Source of the DNA: Solea solea
Taxonomy: Eukaryota > Chordata > Actinopteri > Pleuronectiformes > Soleidae
DNA: 64,000 nucleotides
Assembly: GCF_958295425.1 (NCBI RefSeq)
Contig: NC_081146.1
Location: 24,982,395 to 25,046,394, forward strand
Direction: 5' to 3'
The notes under the pieces are model-generated. The model was not told where the DNA came from, did not search any database, and saw only the letters and a list, made by a program, of their open reading frames with translations. Shown in pieces: positions 11,640 to 21,870 of this stretch (position 1 is the stretch's first letter; each line of letters starts with the position of its first letter). Position numbers and translations under genes: made by a program.

Positions 11640-12058
11640 CATAAAAGTCAAGGAGGTAGCAGCTTATTCAGCCCACTGTTTTAGTCATTAGTCAAATCGA
11701 GGGGAATCTTTGAGCGTCGATATGGTGCCAGTAAGATCTCTACCCTGAAATTATTCACATCTATTCATAATCGTTCGAGAGAGAATCAGCACTACATGTA
11801 TATTCCCTCTCAAACAAACAAAAAAAAAGGAGAATAAGAGTACATGAGAACATGCACACGCGGGCATTAACAGTTGAGGGACATGCAAACAGACACCAGG
11901 TCGCGGGCAGTCAAACGAGTTAAGTTGACTCTCGAGTGCGTCTCCAATGGTAAGCACTTTTTAAGACGAGAGCCCCCTTGTTAAGACCTGTTGGTATTCT
12001 CCAGATGGCAATAAAAATGCATGAGGTCTGCTGGAACTGTGGAGGAGAGCTCAGCCAC
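11640..12058. promoter_or_regulatory. Candidate conserved non-coding element
   Basis: Unique balanced DNA, with 'gttttagtcattagtcaaatc', 'gaaattattcacatctattcataatcg' and 'ccagatggcaataaaaatgcatgagg' as the most enhancer-like parts. It lies directly upstream of the GC-rich island at 12.06-12.3 kb, so part of it could also be proximal promoter. Confidence 0.35.
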
Positions 12059-12300
12059 TTAAGTAGGAAAAACAAAACCTCAGAGAGAAAGGAGAGAGGG
12101 GGAGAGAGAGAGAGAAAAAAAAAAAGCAGGTGGAGTGCGTCGCCAAGCTGATCCTCCGAGGACCGAGCGCAGAGAGAGAGAAGCTTCAGACGAGAGCAGC
12201 AGCAGCAGCAGCACCGCTATACGGCTGCTGCTGCTGCCGCCGCCACTGCTGCTGCTGTGCACTTCCGAGAACTGAGGACGTGCATCTTGTTATCCGTCTT
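12059..12300 (+). promoter_or_regulatory. 5'-UTR-like GC-rich island with CAG/CTG repeats
   Basis: A (GA)n tract, then a GC-rich segment (cgtcgccaagctgatcc, ccgaggaccgagcgcag), then (CAG)5-6 at 12196-12213, (CTG)4 at 12225-12236, CCG units and (CTG)4 at 12246-12257. The island resembles the 5' end of a vertebrate transcript on the plus strand, but no start codon with a sustained frame or good donor follows. The minus-strand Ser/Leu-rich frame (12080-12262) is the translation of the repeats. It could be a noncoding first exon, a promoter, or only a trinucleotide-rich patch. Confidence 0.25.
12196..12236. repeat. CAG/CTG inverted trinucleotide hairpin
   Basis: A CAG run and a CTG run face each other across an 11-12-nt spacer (ccgctatacgg), giving a GC-rich stem in single-stranded DNA or RNA. 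Confidence 0.8.
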
Positions 12301-12479
12301 ATCAACTAAAGATCTTGTTATGCCACACAAGCTGCCATTTGACTGTTCAGAATAAAGCTCAGCGGATGCTTGAATATCATCTTAAAATAAAGAGGCCAAA
12401 GTGTGAATGACAAACAGGGTGAAACACCGTGAAAATCCACGGAGCAAAGTTAATGTTTGCATCCAGACAACTTTGTACT

Positions 12480-12800
12480 CAAATCCATTTATCAAATAAT
12501 TGTTTCAGCCCTAGATTTATCGATTCACTTTTAATTAATCGTCTTAAACTATTTTGATTATCGTGTATAAAATAATTTTTTTTTTGTTTTTTTCAATAAC
12601 CACAAGTTATCTGATTGTTTCAGCTTCTTAAATGAGAATATTTTCTGGTTTCTTTGCTCCATATAACAAAGAAATCCTTAAAACTGAATCATTTGGTCCA
12701 TGGACAAAACAAGACATTTGAGAATGTTGTCATTTCCGGGGTTGAAAAAAAAACTTATCAACATTTTTGGCCCTACTTGTCGAACATAACGACAAAGATG
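12480..12800 (+). repeat. Dispersed fish repeat, family A, copy 4
   Basis: The most complete copy: 'gtttcagccctagattt' and 'aattaatcg' at the left, then 'cagcttcttaaatgagaat', 'attttctggtttctttgctcc', 'catggacaaaacaagacat', 'ttgagaatgttgtcatttcc'. The frames at 12654-12961 fall inside it or just after and are not genes. Confidence 0.65.
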
Positions 12801-13139
12801 GTGACAGTGAATTCAACAAAAGGAACAGCAGGTGGAGCTATGACAACTTTTTTCCCCCCAAAGTTGCATATCGGGTGATATGTTATATAAAAACAGCACT
12901 TTATGGTTCCCAAAAAAGTCCATGTTGCAAACATGACGTATATTCATATTTAACTTTCTAATCAAACTACTTATAATGAAATTATTTCAAAAGGAAATGC
13001 AAAAGGGGGGTCCCCATTTCTTATTACATTATTTTTGTGTCCAAATCATCAAAAATAATCATTTGAATACTGATTTAAATCAGTATACAATACTCTGGAC
13101 TAAGACCTAGTCCAGACTAGTCTTAGACTAAGACTAACA
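12801..13139. other. AT-rich spacer with palindromes
   Basis: Holds the 20-bp palindrome at 13067-13086 and a 'ggactaagacctagtcc / actagtcttagactaagac' self-complementary patch at 13095-13135. No gene. Confidence 0.4.
13067..13086. repeat. Perfect 20-bp palindrome
   Basis: atactgatttaaatcagtat is its own reverse complement, with no spacer. Confidence 0.95.
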
Positions 13140-13495
13140 ACTATTCAGATTCATTTATTAATTAGATTAATTGGATTTTTGGTTCATTAATGGTGGACAA
13201 ACGTTGATCTGTGATGATCGAAAAATCTATTGTTATTGTTTGTTTGTATTGGATTCCATTTACTGTCATACAATTAATCAGTTTAAGTGTTTTTCTTATA
13301 ATTTTTTCTCAGTTTCAGCTTCTTAAATGTGATTACATTCTGGGTTTGTTAAATAAATCATTAAAATGGACAAAAGAAGGCATTTGAGGACATCATTAGT
13401 TTGTGGTTTGGGAGACACTAATCCAAATTTTTTCTGCAGACGACTAATCGATAACAAAAAGAAACAAATTCAAGCAGTTATAACTATGAAAACTA
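13140..13495 (+). repeat. Dispersed fish repeat, family A, copy 5
   Basis: 'attaattagattaattgg', 'gatctgtgatgatcg', 'cagtttcagcttcttaaatg', 'ggacaaaagaaggcatttga', 'gtttgggagacactaatcc' and 'gacgactaatcgataac' follow the family A order. Confidence 0.6.
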
Positions 13496-13734
13496 ACTGA
13501 TCTTTAAAATGACAACAGTCCCTTACTAATCAACACATTTTCCTAATGCAGCAGAGTCAACTTTCCCTTCTTCCCCTCAGATAAGTAAATTAAACTCATA
13601 ATTATTCGTCAAACTCTTGACCTCACATACAGTTAAAGCAGCAGTATAGGTATAACAAAAATACCCCTGTTGTCATATCTCAAAAAACATAATGTTTTTG
13701 CTTCAGCACAATCTTCCAAATTACCAGAACCTGC

Positions 13735-14165
13735 CTACTCAGTAACAAATGCAGACGAGGAAAGGCGTGCCGGCGCCTGACAGCAGCATGGATGGCCACA
13801 TTATCTCGGGGGCCTTAATGTGGGCTGAGGAGTGCAGCTGAAGAGGAGGAATATGGGACTTTTCATAGCCATAATTAAAACAGCAAGATAGATTCAGTAA
13901 TTGAATGAAAAATCAGGATCTGAGCAACATCTGTGCCAACCACATAAATCATTTCAACGAGAGGCTTGAAAACGCCATAAAAACCCGTGCGACTGGGAGT
14001 CAGAGAGCCTGTCAAATGCATCTCAGGGCAACGTGGATGACAAGATAACAGACATTAGACCTGCCACTTTAATTCACCATTCTAAATAAACTGGTGGAGG
14101 GGAGAGAAGAGCCGAGCGCATGACCAGAATGTCACGACGCATGATGAATAATACTCGACTGAAAG
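13735..14165. promoter_or_regulatory. Candidate conserved non-coding element
   Basis: More than 400 bp of unique balanced DNA between repeats. It contains 'cggcgcctgacagcagc', 'gccataattaaaacagc', 'cagtaattgaatgaaaaatc', 'caaccacataaatcatttc', 'aacgccataaaaaccc' (CDX/HOX-like ATAAA words) and 'actttaattcacc'. No frame or splice signal fits an exon. The length and density of homeodomain-like cores make it one of the better enhancer candidates in the first half of the window. Confidence 0.45.
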
Positions 14166-14592
14166 TTGAATTTTGTGCAGTTTTTTTTCCACACAAGGCC
14201 TCAGAACAGGAGGTGGACCAGTGATCAACTGTGAGACATTCAACTCGCAGGTTCCTAAAATCTATACTCACAAAAAAGGCTGTCACATTTGCTGCTTTTG
14301 CCAAAGCCACATCAAAAACAGACTAAAAGGTCACAGTGTTTCCTGGATTGCACATGCAACAGGACTTCAATGATTGCACAACATCGACCACAAACAGTAA
14401 ACCGTGAGAAAAGAATCTAAAACACAATTGTAATCAACAGGAAAGTGGTTTAAAGGCAAGAAAGCTCACGCTGCTGTGAGGAAAATCAATTGTTTTCTTT
14501 CATTTATATAAATAAAGCTCATTTTTAAAGTTGTGTTTGTGTTTTCTGACCATTTCCTACATTGTGTCACTATGAGATACAGAAACACTCAC
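14166..14592. other. Unique spacer, no gene
   Basis: The frames at 14074-14373 overlap on opposite strands and show no feature. Confidence 0.35.
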
Positions 14593-14992
14593 CAGTCACT
14601 TTATTAGGTACATCTGTTATATCAAATATCTACATCTTTATGCATTTCAGGACGTAAACATGGTCAAGAAGACAAGGTGAGGTGAAAACCAAGCTTTAAA
14701 ATGGCTTTAAATGTGGCATTTGCGAGAGGGTTGAGACAGAATGGCCAACAAGAGAGAAAATATCCAGTGAGCAGCAGTTAACTGGGCTAAAATATCTTGT
14801 TAATGCCATAAGCTGGGGAAAAAACGGCCAAACTAGTTATATTCAGAACAATAGCAACAGTTAGAGCACGGAACAACTCATTATTATCAAAGAAAGTGTT
14901 TCAAATTTGAAGCAAGGTGGGCTAAAACGGCAGAAAACCACACCCAATGCCACTTGTGCTAGGACTCCTCTGTACCTAATAAAGTGGCCTCT
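14593..14992. mobile_element. Decayed Tc1-like transposon, copy 1 (~400 bp)
   Basis: Terminal inverted repeats: 'cagtcactttattaggtaca' at the left and the complement of 'tgtacctaataaagtggcct' at the right. These are the ends of a Tc1/mariner family widespread in fish. The interior keeps scraps of the transposase gene ('agaatggcc', 'gagagaaaatatccagtgag', 'accacacccaatgccac') but most of the gene, including the DDE catalytic region, is deleted and no frame is intact. Inferred to be long dead and non-autonomous. Confidence 0.8.
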
Positions 14993-15161
14993 AGCCAGCA
15001 GCCTCAAAAATACACCATAAATACGAATGAACACATCCATTTAAGTGATTTAAACATCAGTAGGAAAGAAAATGTGTCAGGGGAGATGATTTTCTCTTAG
15101 TTTTAGCGACAAACAAACATATCTAGACTTTATAATAACTTAATAATTTTTAGTAACATAC
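14993..15161. other. AT-rich spacer; putative intron start on the minus strand
   Basis: If the exon at 15162-15280 is real, this is the beginning of its first intron, and the Tc1 copy sits inside it. Confidence 0.25.
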
Positions 15162-15280
15162 CTCTTCCTCGTCCATTCTGTGTCATGTATCCGTCCAGTT
15201 TGCCTCTTTTTCTTCATATCTTCGTCTTTATGTCGCAAAATGGTCAGGGCTTCTCTCCCGTGAGTGTCAAAATCCACCAT
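15162..15280 (-). CDS. Candidate first coding exon of an unrecognised gene (partial)
   Basis: Read on the minus strand, an ATG at 15280 (context tttcgATGG) opens 39 codons plus two bases and stops at a strong splice donor, GAG|GTATGT, at 15162/15161. The peptide begins MVDFDTHGREALTILRHKDE and is followed by a lysine/arginine-rich stretch (KKKRQTGRIH). The frame stays open a further 26 codons upstream to a TAA near 15359, so a longer amino end cannot be excluded. I do not recognise the family. The support is context: directly upstream lies a compact CpG-rich region with two YY1-like ATGGCGG motifs in the same orientation. No downstream exon can be picked out to the left, so the gene may be a decayed or transposon-derived 5' end rather than a live locus. 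Confidence 0.3.
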
Positions 15281-15575
15281 CGAAATGTTTGTAAACACAT
15301 AATCCAACCAGCATTTCTTTAGTTTCTTTGCTCCAGCAGGAGTTTCTGGTGAGTATCTTTAGAACTAATTCACTTTCAGACTTCTTTAGAGTCGACACAC
15401 TTCACTTTCCCCAACATTAGCTTGTCTTTAACGCTCTAAAAACAAGGCTGTAACTTTAATTCCGTCGCGTTTCAGACCTCCCGCACATTTCCTCCGCCAT
15501 ATTTGTTTGGGACAACGACGCTAATGCGCGGCCACGCCCCGTTTTGCGCGCGAGCCGATCCGCCATTTTGAACAG
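15281..15575 (-). promoter_or_regulatory. CpG-rich YY1-type promoter and 5' UTR, minus strand
   Basis: On the minus strand: 'caaaATGGCGGatcgg' at 15560-15572, then a GC-rich segment with 'ggggcgtggcc' (Sp/KLF-like) and dense CpG, then 'aaatATGGCGGagg' at 15491-15504. YY1-like ATGGCGG motifs just downstream of the transcription start are typical of TATA-less vertebrate housekeeping promoters. The two motifs would also open a short upstream frame (MADRLARKTGRG...) that stops before the main ATG. The CpG density is far above the flanks. Strand is inferred from motif orientation. Confidence 0.45.
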
Positions 15576-16185
15576 CTACAGTATGAAAGGAAAGCCAAAG
15601 CACAATAACAGTTGTGTTTTTTTTGCTGTTTTTTTTTTTGCTTTGACAATGAAAGTGTATATTTCCTATGTCAGTATCTCATTAAAGTATTGCTTTTTAA
15701 ATTATTGCAAAAAACTTTATCAGTATGCTTTGTATTGTTAAATATAGTCTCAAGAAAAAAAAAAATTAAAGATGTGAGAGTATGATAATGAGTTAAATTA
15801 CACACACATTGTAACTTCACTGTTTTGATTCCTTTTTTGTTTGGTGACGAACAGATTGTTGTCATGTAAGTGGGAATTATTTGGACAAATGTGTTGTTTT
15901 GTCCAAATAGTGTTGCCGCACCACATCCTGTGCAAATTGGAATCCATTTAGAACCAAAACATTCCGCATTACTTTAGTCAAAATGTATTTTTGAAACTGA
16001 TTTCCTTTAGTGACAAATATTTTAGTTTTGTTTGCTCTGAGCTACGGCAGCTATTGAAACTCAGGGTAATTGCTTCATTCACACTGGACAGCAAGATTAC
16101 TTACAAAGTCGTTTAGTTAAAAAAAAAAAAATCAATTTAGGTGATTTGCTTAGCAAGGTGAAGCAATCAGCGCTGAGAGTCAGAT
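15576..16185. other. AT-rich spacer, no gene
   Basis: T- and A-runs, and the word 'ggacaaatgtgttgttttgtcc' at 15880-15905 is a near-palindrome. No gene. Confidence 0.4.
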
Positions 16186-16330
16186 ACTGACTAGGGTTGT
16201 CACAAATTCTCCAAATCCTTGATTTCAATCCGCAATTCCACAAAAGGTCGAGATTGTGAAGTTTTTTCAGTCGATATTCGATTTCTGACGCAATATTATT
16301 TAGATCCCACATTTGCCTCATCCTCTCTGT
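16186..16330. repeat. Fragment of a 'ctagggttgtcaca' dispersed repeat
   Basis: The opening 'actagggttgtcacaaattc' is the typical start of a fish repeat. The remainder is degenerate. Confidence 0.35.
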
Positions 16331-16554
16331 AAACTGTACACGTTTTAAATGATAAGGTGTTCACGTTAGATCGTAAAAATGATTGACACAAATTTTCCAT
16401 GTTCAGATCAAATAAAAAGTTTATTGACAGGTTCAAAAAGTCCATTCACCCTCTAATAGTTCTCTGCATTTTCCCTGTGCTTTGCATACATGCATATGCA
16501 TCATAATGTGCTTTATCTCCGTGCCAACAAGTATTTAGGAGGCGTACCGTAGGT

Positions 16555-16970
16555 GTACAATCGTTTCAAAAGGGTGCTTATCTCATTTTGGGATCATTCT
16601 CCTCCTTCTGAGATTTGGGGCTGACTCAGACTCAAATGTGAGAACCACCTCGCTGTGCTAATCTTGTTTTCGTCAGCGGAGTCTGGGATTTCATATTTTC
16701 CATTCTGCTGTCCCACCTGGTCACCAGGAGAGTTCCTAAACCACACATTCCTGGAGATAAACAGCAAACGTGTGATCCAAACGAGGGAGGAAACCCACTT
16801 AGCCCAGTGTTGAGGCGGTGGGTGGCAGGAAAGGCGGTCCCTCGATGCTTTAAGACGATATCACCCGAGACTGAGCGCTGCCTTCCTTAATAAAAGAAGA
16901 GCGATATTCAAATCGTTTAAAGTCCTTCCTCGGCTCAGTGGGGACACTCTACTTACAGGGAAATATGGTG
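16555..16970. promoter_or_regulatory. Candidate conserved non-coding element
   Basis: Unique balanced DNA, e.g. 'gctaatcttgttttcgtcagc', 'ggagtctgggatttcatattttcc', 'cctggtcaccaggag' (a near-palindrome) and 'gctttaagacgatatcacc'. No frame or splice signals. Enhancer role inferred. Confidence 0.4.
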
Positions 16971-17286
16971 ACTATACGTAGGATTTAGGTTCTCATTTTC
17001 AGTTTTTACCTAAATGAAATAGGTTTGAAGACATATTCTGATAAAACACCAGGCTGTCATTCGGAGCGCGGGAAGTTTGTTAATCTCAAAGTTTGCTCCA
17101 AGTGCAGATTTCTGCCAGAATCCTGCAGCTCCGTGTGATCAAGACCTCAGTCACACACATTAATATACTTGAAAGGCATGTTCCTTGGGTAGACATGATC
17201 CCCGCTCTAATTATTCAATAATCTAATGACACAATTGGTCATGGTGAGCAACACCACGCACTGACACCAGATGGTGGCTTTTTGCA
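16971..17286. other. Unique spacer, possible CNE tail
   Basis: Balanced sequence with 'tctaattattcaataatctaatgac' at 17205-17230, i.e. clustered ATTA cores, otherwise unremarkable. Confidence 0.3.
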
Positions 17287-17304
17287 ATGAACCCCCCCCC
17301 CCCC

Positions 17305-17338
<34 letters not shown>

Positions 17339-17368
17339 ACACACACACACACACACATACACACACCC
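17287..17368. repeat. (C)n(CA)n compound microsatellite
   Basis: A run of about 16 C, then two CA blocks separated by CCACA and ending ACATACACAC. The Pro/His/Thr frames here are artefacts. Confidence 0.97.
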
Positions 17369-18080
17369 TCTGTGCATCCTTATTTCAGTTCACAGAGAGG
17401 CTTCGTCTGTGCTGTGCAACTTTGCCAAACATGATTTTCACAAATTCATCTCAGAGATTCTGGGTCCATTTTGGAATCAGAAATCACCACGTTTGTCATT
17501 TTCAGGAGCTGCAGATGTTCAAATGCAGTTATTTGTCGTAGCAGCACGCATGTCGCAGACCCTGGTATACTTGCGCGTCAGGGTCCTGTAGTATCTGACT
17601 TCACCATAGGGTGGCGGTGCAAGTCTGGACGCAGGGAATAGGACTCATTCCTACCAATGAAGAAGAAAAATTACGCTTAAGCTCCCTCGGACATGTCTGG
17701 TTTTTGAGCGGTTCATCAGCAGAAAGGTCCGCCGGACAGGGGGAGTCGGGGTGTCAGCCGGTTTCGAGGGTCGCCAGATCGAGGCTCAGATGACTGTCCT
17801 TGGCGACTACTTCTTCTTCTGTTGCCGAAATGATTTTTCTGCTTGGTGAACGGGGCTTAATACCCTTAGAAATTTGTGCATGCGCTGTCGAGGCGCACTC
17901 AATGTGCTCAATCAATTTATTTTGATTTTATGGCGCTATATTTGTCAAACTCTACACTTGCTTCTGCCCCTTACTAAAAACAACACCACATACCAGGTAC
18001 TATCACTGATGGAAAAGCTAAAAGTGTAGTGTAAGTCAAGTCTCTTCTTGGAGTGAAACTTCATCATCTGTAGGTAGGAA
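17369..18080. other. Mixed spacer, probable repeat remnant at 17560-17900
   Basis: The part from 17580 ('gggtcctgtagtatctgac', 'caccatagggtggcggtgcaag', 'gcatgcgctgtcgaggcgc') is GC-richer than its surroundings and reads like a decayed DNA-transposon fragment, but no ends are visible. No gene. Confidence 0.3.
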
Positions 18081-18081
18081 G

Positions 18082-18300
18082 GTGTGTGTGTGTGTGTGTG
18101 TGGTTTTCAGCACTTTCAACATTCACTGACTTTGCTGCAGCCGCAGCTGCAGGGACACGGTGACGTGATGACCTTGATCTGAGGCAGTTTTCCTCGAGGC
18201 TGCTCCAGGGCATGGGGACAGAACGTCAGGAAAGGTTTGTGCAGGAGTGTGTGCACGAGTGTGTGTGTGAGTTTGTGTGTGTTTGTCTGTGATCGAATCA
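18082..18300. repeat. (GT)n patches around a short unique island
   Basis: (GT)9 at 18083-18101 and interrupted GTGT/GTTT runs at 18240-18290. Between them lies a GC-rich near-palindromic patch, 'gctgcagccgcagctgcag'. Minus-strand frames across it are artefacts. Confidence 0.8.
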
Positions 18301-18399
18301 ACCTGTGGGAACAACTTTCACACAGAAGATTAACACGGGATAATGTGTGAAAATGGGGGAACCAGAATCAGCTATTAACAAAAAGATGATTTTTTAAGG

Positions 18400-18545
18400 G
18401 TAATGTTGCCTCTTTAGGACATTTTTTCTGCCATAAACGCTGACCTTGTCAGGACCAATAGCCCTCATGGAGAGCAAAACCTGGTCCTAATGAGGTCCTT
18501 CAACTGGTTATGGTTAGGGATAAGATTTGAGAATTAAAAAATACA
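18400..18545. repeat. Fragment of a fish 'gtcctcat' microsatellite-associated repeat
   Basis: 'accttgtcaggaccaatagcc', 'acctggtcctaatgaggtcc' and 'ggttatggttagggataag' are the recurring words of a well-known fish repeat that usually flanks GT tracts, as here. Confidence 0.45.
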
Positions 18546-19120
18546 TACCAAACAGGAGCTTTTTCATTAAAACTGATTTAAGTGATACATGTTAAAGAAG
18601 TGCAACAGCTACCACTAGCCTTTAAAATGCTGTGTTAATGAATGGATGTGAATGGGTGAATATCACATCAGCAACAGGCAGAGACTGAACGTGAAAGTGC
18701 GTCTGCTCTGAACAGCAGCGGCAGAGACAACAACAGTGGAGAATTATCACATGATGAGGAGACAATAAGTCAACAATAACAGACTGTAAAAACTTTAATT
18801 TTAATATCTAGTTAACCTTGGCTGAAGACTGTTTTGAAAATGTTGTCCACAGCATCTACATTTGAACACATCTGCATTGTAGACCCTTGTTTTTATTTTC
18901 CTATGGCCAAGACATTTTTGAGAGGGATGATGAGGTTTTTTTAGGTTTGGTAACACTTGGCGTTTATGACCAATAGCTGCAGCTCTCTGTGTTCCAGTAA
19001 CTGAGTGGTCGTTGATTGATTGGGTGGGAGTGGGTGGGTGGAGCAACAGACCAAAACACAAACAGCAGAAGATAAATTTGAATTGTGAATAAACTGGCTG
19101 CATTATTACTCTTTGACGTG
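18546..19120. other. Spacer, no gene
   Basis: The minus-strand frame at 18801-19103 has no recognisable feature and ends in AT-rich sequence. Confidence 0.35.
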
Positions 19121-19124
19121 ATGT

Positions 19125-19262
19125 AGATAACTCCTGCCCTCTCCTCTCTTTTCCCTGTTTATTATTTATTCATTGATTTGCAACGTATGGTTTTGGGGGA
19201 ACTGTTGTAATTGATTTGTCCTTTGGGGCAAATAAAGTTTGAATTATTCATTCATATTTAAC
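19125..19262 (+). mobile_element. LINE 3' end remnant
   Basis: The run 'gtaattgatttgtcctttgg', then 'ggcaaataaagtttgaatt', has the layout of an L2/Rex-type LINE tail: a hairpin-like 'ttggggcaa', an AATAAA signal and a short terminal repeat (attcattcat). Only the tail is present. Confidence 0.4.
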
Positions 19263-19535
19263 ACGTTTCCTCAGTCTCTGGTGACACACACACTATCACG
19301 GTCTCTTTATGTTGTATTATAACACAGTTTCTCACGTGCGGCTCCTTTAAGTCGCGATTTACTGTCGACTCAATGGTTTTTTTTCTCCGGCTTAAATTAA
19401 AAAGACAAATATCTCATTTGTTCGCAGAAATATAACTCTAACTTATCCTTAAGTAGGTAATTCCCCCGTCTTTCTCCTGGTACCTTCAGCATCTGTTTAC
19501 ACCGCTGACCCTTGTTTGACATTTTCTTTGATATG
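19263..19535. other. Spacer, no gene
   Basis: Nothing recognisable. Confidence 0.3.
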
Positions 19536-19880
19536 ATGGAACAGAGCAGTTTCTCCCCCCCTCCCTCCTTCTCCTTCTCTCCTTTTCCATTATGGAAAAT
19601 TATTAACATCTGCTACACAGACATCAGGAGAAGTCATGCATGCCTTAATGGCCCCTTGTTTAGTCATTTATGGGTAAGCATGTCATTATTCCAGGATTTA
19701 TGATCGACCACATAGAGGATGCATTCTCCCGGAGTTTCACCTAGCAATTATTTATTTTGATTTTTATGGCAACAAAGTTTCCTCTCCTCCCTCACTATCC
19801 AATTAATGCTAATGATCACGTCTTAGCTGCTTTAGCTGCTTTTTTCTTTCTTTATCTGCGTGGATGTAAAACACCGTGTG
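19536..19880. promoter_or_regulatory. Candidate conserved non-coding element (strong)
   Basis: 'ccattatggaaaattattaac', 'gtcatgcatgccttaatgg', 'gtcatttatgggtaagc', 'gcaattatttattttg', 'gatttttatggcaac' and 'ccaattaatgctaatgatc': dense TAAT, TTTAT (HOX/CDX-like) and ATGC words in unique DNA. It has the texture of a deeply conserved developmental enhancer. The frames at 19397-19703 are chance. Confidence 0.5.
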
Positions 19881-19914
19881 ATGAGCCTGCTTTTTTTTTT
19901 TAACATTAATAAGA

Positions 19915-20600
19915 ATAAGTAGTCATGATAGGGCCCTCGACCCACGCAACTCGTCAGATCCGATTCATGTAGTCCTGTTTACGTCAAAGCTTTCAAAAAG
20001 AATGGAATTCAAAATGGAATTTTAAAGTAGTTTTCCTGCCATTTTAACCTCAACTTTGTCGGAGCACTGAGGCCACACCTTTAGATGTAGAGAAAAATCC
20101 TTTGAAAACTTTTAATCATTAACTTGTATAGAACATATAGACTGAGTTTGACGCAGCTAGCTCAAACGTGCTAGGGACAAGTTTGTTCAAATTTGTAGAC
20201 AAGCCATTTTTGTTTTTCCAAAATGGCCAACTTCTGGGTGGGCGGAGCTAATGGAAGTACACTACAAATTTGTTTGGGATCATGAAAGCAAAGAGTGTAA
20301 CAAGTTTGGTCAAAATCGGAAGAACTATGTGTGACTTAGACACGATAGAAAAAATCAAATGTTTAGCATTTAACGCGATTTTGCTCTCACATCAAACATT
20401 TCCCAAAAAATACTTAAGAAACTTTGGAGTAAGTCCGACAAACCCACCAAATTTAGTACAGATCCGACGACCTTTGTCTGACCATGACCAGACCTCTGGG
20501 GGTGCTACAGAGCCCTGGGGCCATGTACGGGTTTGTGCCCTATGCCACTATCACAAGAGAAAGAGTTTTTATGCATGATAACCTCCTCAAATATCAGACA
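19915..20600. repeat. Dispersed fish repeat, family C, copy 1
   Basis: Runs from 'gggccctcgaccca' to 'gccctatgccactatcacaag'. Shared with 25.02-25.74 kb: 'catgtagtcctgttta', 'ttttaaagtagttttcctgc', 'acttttaatcatt', 'aaatttgtttgg(g/a)atcatga', 'aagaaactttggagt', 'ctttgtctgaccatgacc' and 'gagccctggggc'. This copy has about 80 bp (20175-20255) that the second copy lacks. Internal frames (20270-20946) are not genes. Class not assigned. Confidence 0.7.
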
Positions 20601-21055
20601 ACGTTGGAGAATAATAATAATCTCAACAGGAACAATAAGTTTACTTAAGAGCCAAAGAACGCAAAGTAAGTCAGTGAATAACAATGATTTTCTCTTTAAC
20701 CTTTGTTTAAGGTCATTTTATTTCCATTTTAAACAGTTTATACTCGGCTCTGACGTTACAAAATATGGTTTGTTGATCACCACAGTAAAAAAAATCCAAT
20801 CACTTTCAAATTTGATTGGTGTTAAACTGTACATTTTACCCTTTAACATGTATGTTTATTTCTTGAAATACAATTGCACATACTGTACTATGTATACTAA
20901 TATTGTTTTGGTGATTTTTACGTTTTATTTCCTTATTTTTATATAGTATGCTGTATGACTGAAGGAAGGACACTGAAATAAAATAAAAATATGAAGTTAT
21001 AGCACACATGTAACATTTCTGGGATCACGATCTTGAATCTTGACAATATTTCTCC
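20601..21055. other. AT-rich spacer, no gene
   Basis: A 137-codon frame covers 20533-20946 but starts inside the family C repeat. It is Phe/Tyr/Ile-rich, as expected of AT-rich DNA read without stops, and lacks domain signatures. Confidence 0.45.
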
Positions 21056-21059
21056 TTTT

Positions 21060-21400
21060 AATTTAAGCTTTAAAAGCATCACACTGACATTTTAGACGTG
21101 AATAAGGAGAGTGAACAGCTCACGGCACATGTAGATGTGATCACCCGTCACAGTGTTATCTCTGCATCTCCTTCCTTCTCCTCAGATCGTCGGCGTCTCC
21201 TTGTTGTTTCCAGATCTCGTCGCTGATATTTCTTCTTTTTTTAAGGACCTGATGTGACGACGCATCTGATCAGCGCTAAATGCAAGCTCCTTATCGCACA
21301 CACAGATTGGTTCCACCAGCAGCGAGACACGAGATTATCAGTCTATTAAGAGTCAAACTAGCATATGGCAACACAGATCACATTAATGCTGATCTCCATT
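21060..21400. promoter_or_regulatory. Candidate non-coding element
   Basis: Balanced unique DNA with 'gatgtgatcacccgtcac', 'cgcatctgatcagcgctaaatgc' and 'cacattaatgctgatctcc'. The texture is weaker than at 19.5 kb. Confidence 0.3.
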
Positions 21401-21619
21401 CACCCTGCGTTTAAAAAAAAGGGTATTACTGGGATGGTATCAGGCAGACAGACACAAAAATATCTGTCTCCTCTTTTGTCGTCAGCTTCTATCTTGTCTA
21501 TTGTCTTTATTAAGCACTTTGTCACTTTTCTTTCAATAAAAAATGTGGTATTTTAACTCAATAACGTCACTTTTCAAAGTTTTGACAGTTGTTTATTTTG
21601 ATTTTTCCCCCCCCACACT

Positions 21620-21870
21620 CCTGGGTACCTACGTACATTAAATACAGAGATGACTGCAAACACAGCGCTGCAGTATTAATCAGTGCAATATTGTCATCTT
21701 AAATGTTATGCTTTGTTTATATTGCTCTTCATTCTGACATTTTATGATTGCTGTTGTAATTAGAGCAGGTAGATTATTGGAGCGTGTTATGAGACTTGCA
21801 GCTTTATCGCCGACATAAATCCAGAATATTTATCCTGCTTCTGCGATCAACAACAATAGTTTTTTATTGA
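21620..21870. promoter_or_regulatory. Candidate conserved non-coding element
   Basis: 'gtattaatcagtgcaatattg', 'gattgctgttgtaattagagc' and 'gcttctgcgatcaac' in unique DNA. Enhancer role inferred. Confidence 0.4.

Noticed and set aside
12080..12262. Minus frame with Ser, Gly and Leu runs, signal-peptide-like
   Set aside because: It is the translation of CAG/CTG/CCG triplet runs.
20533..20946. 137-codon plus frame
   Set aside because: It starts inside a dispersed repeat and continues through AT-rich DNA. Composition is as expected by chance and there is no domain.
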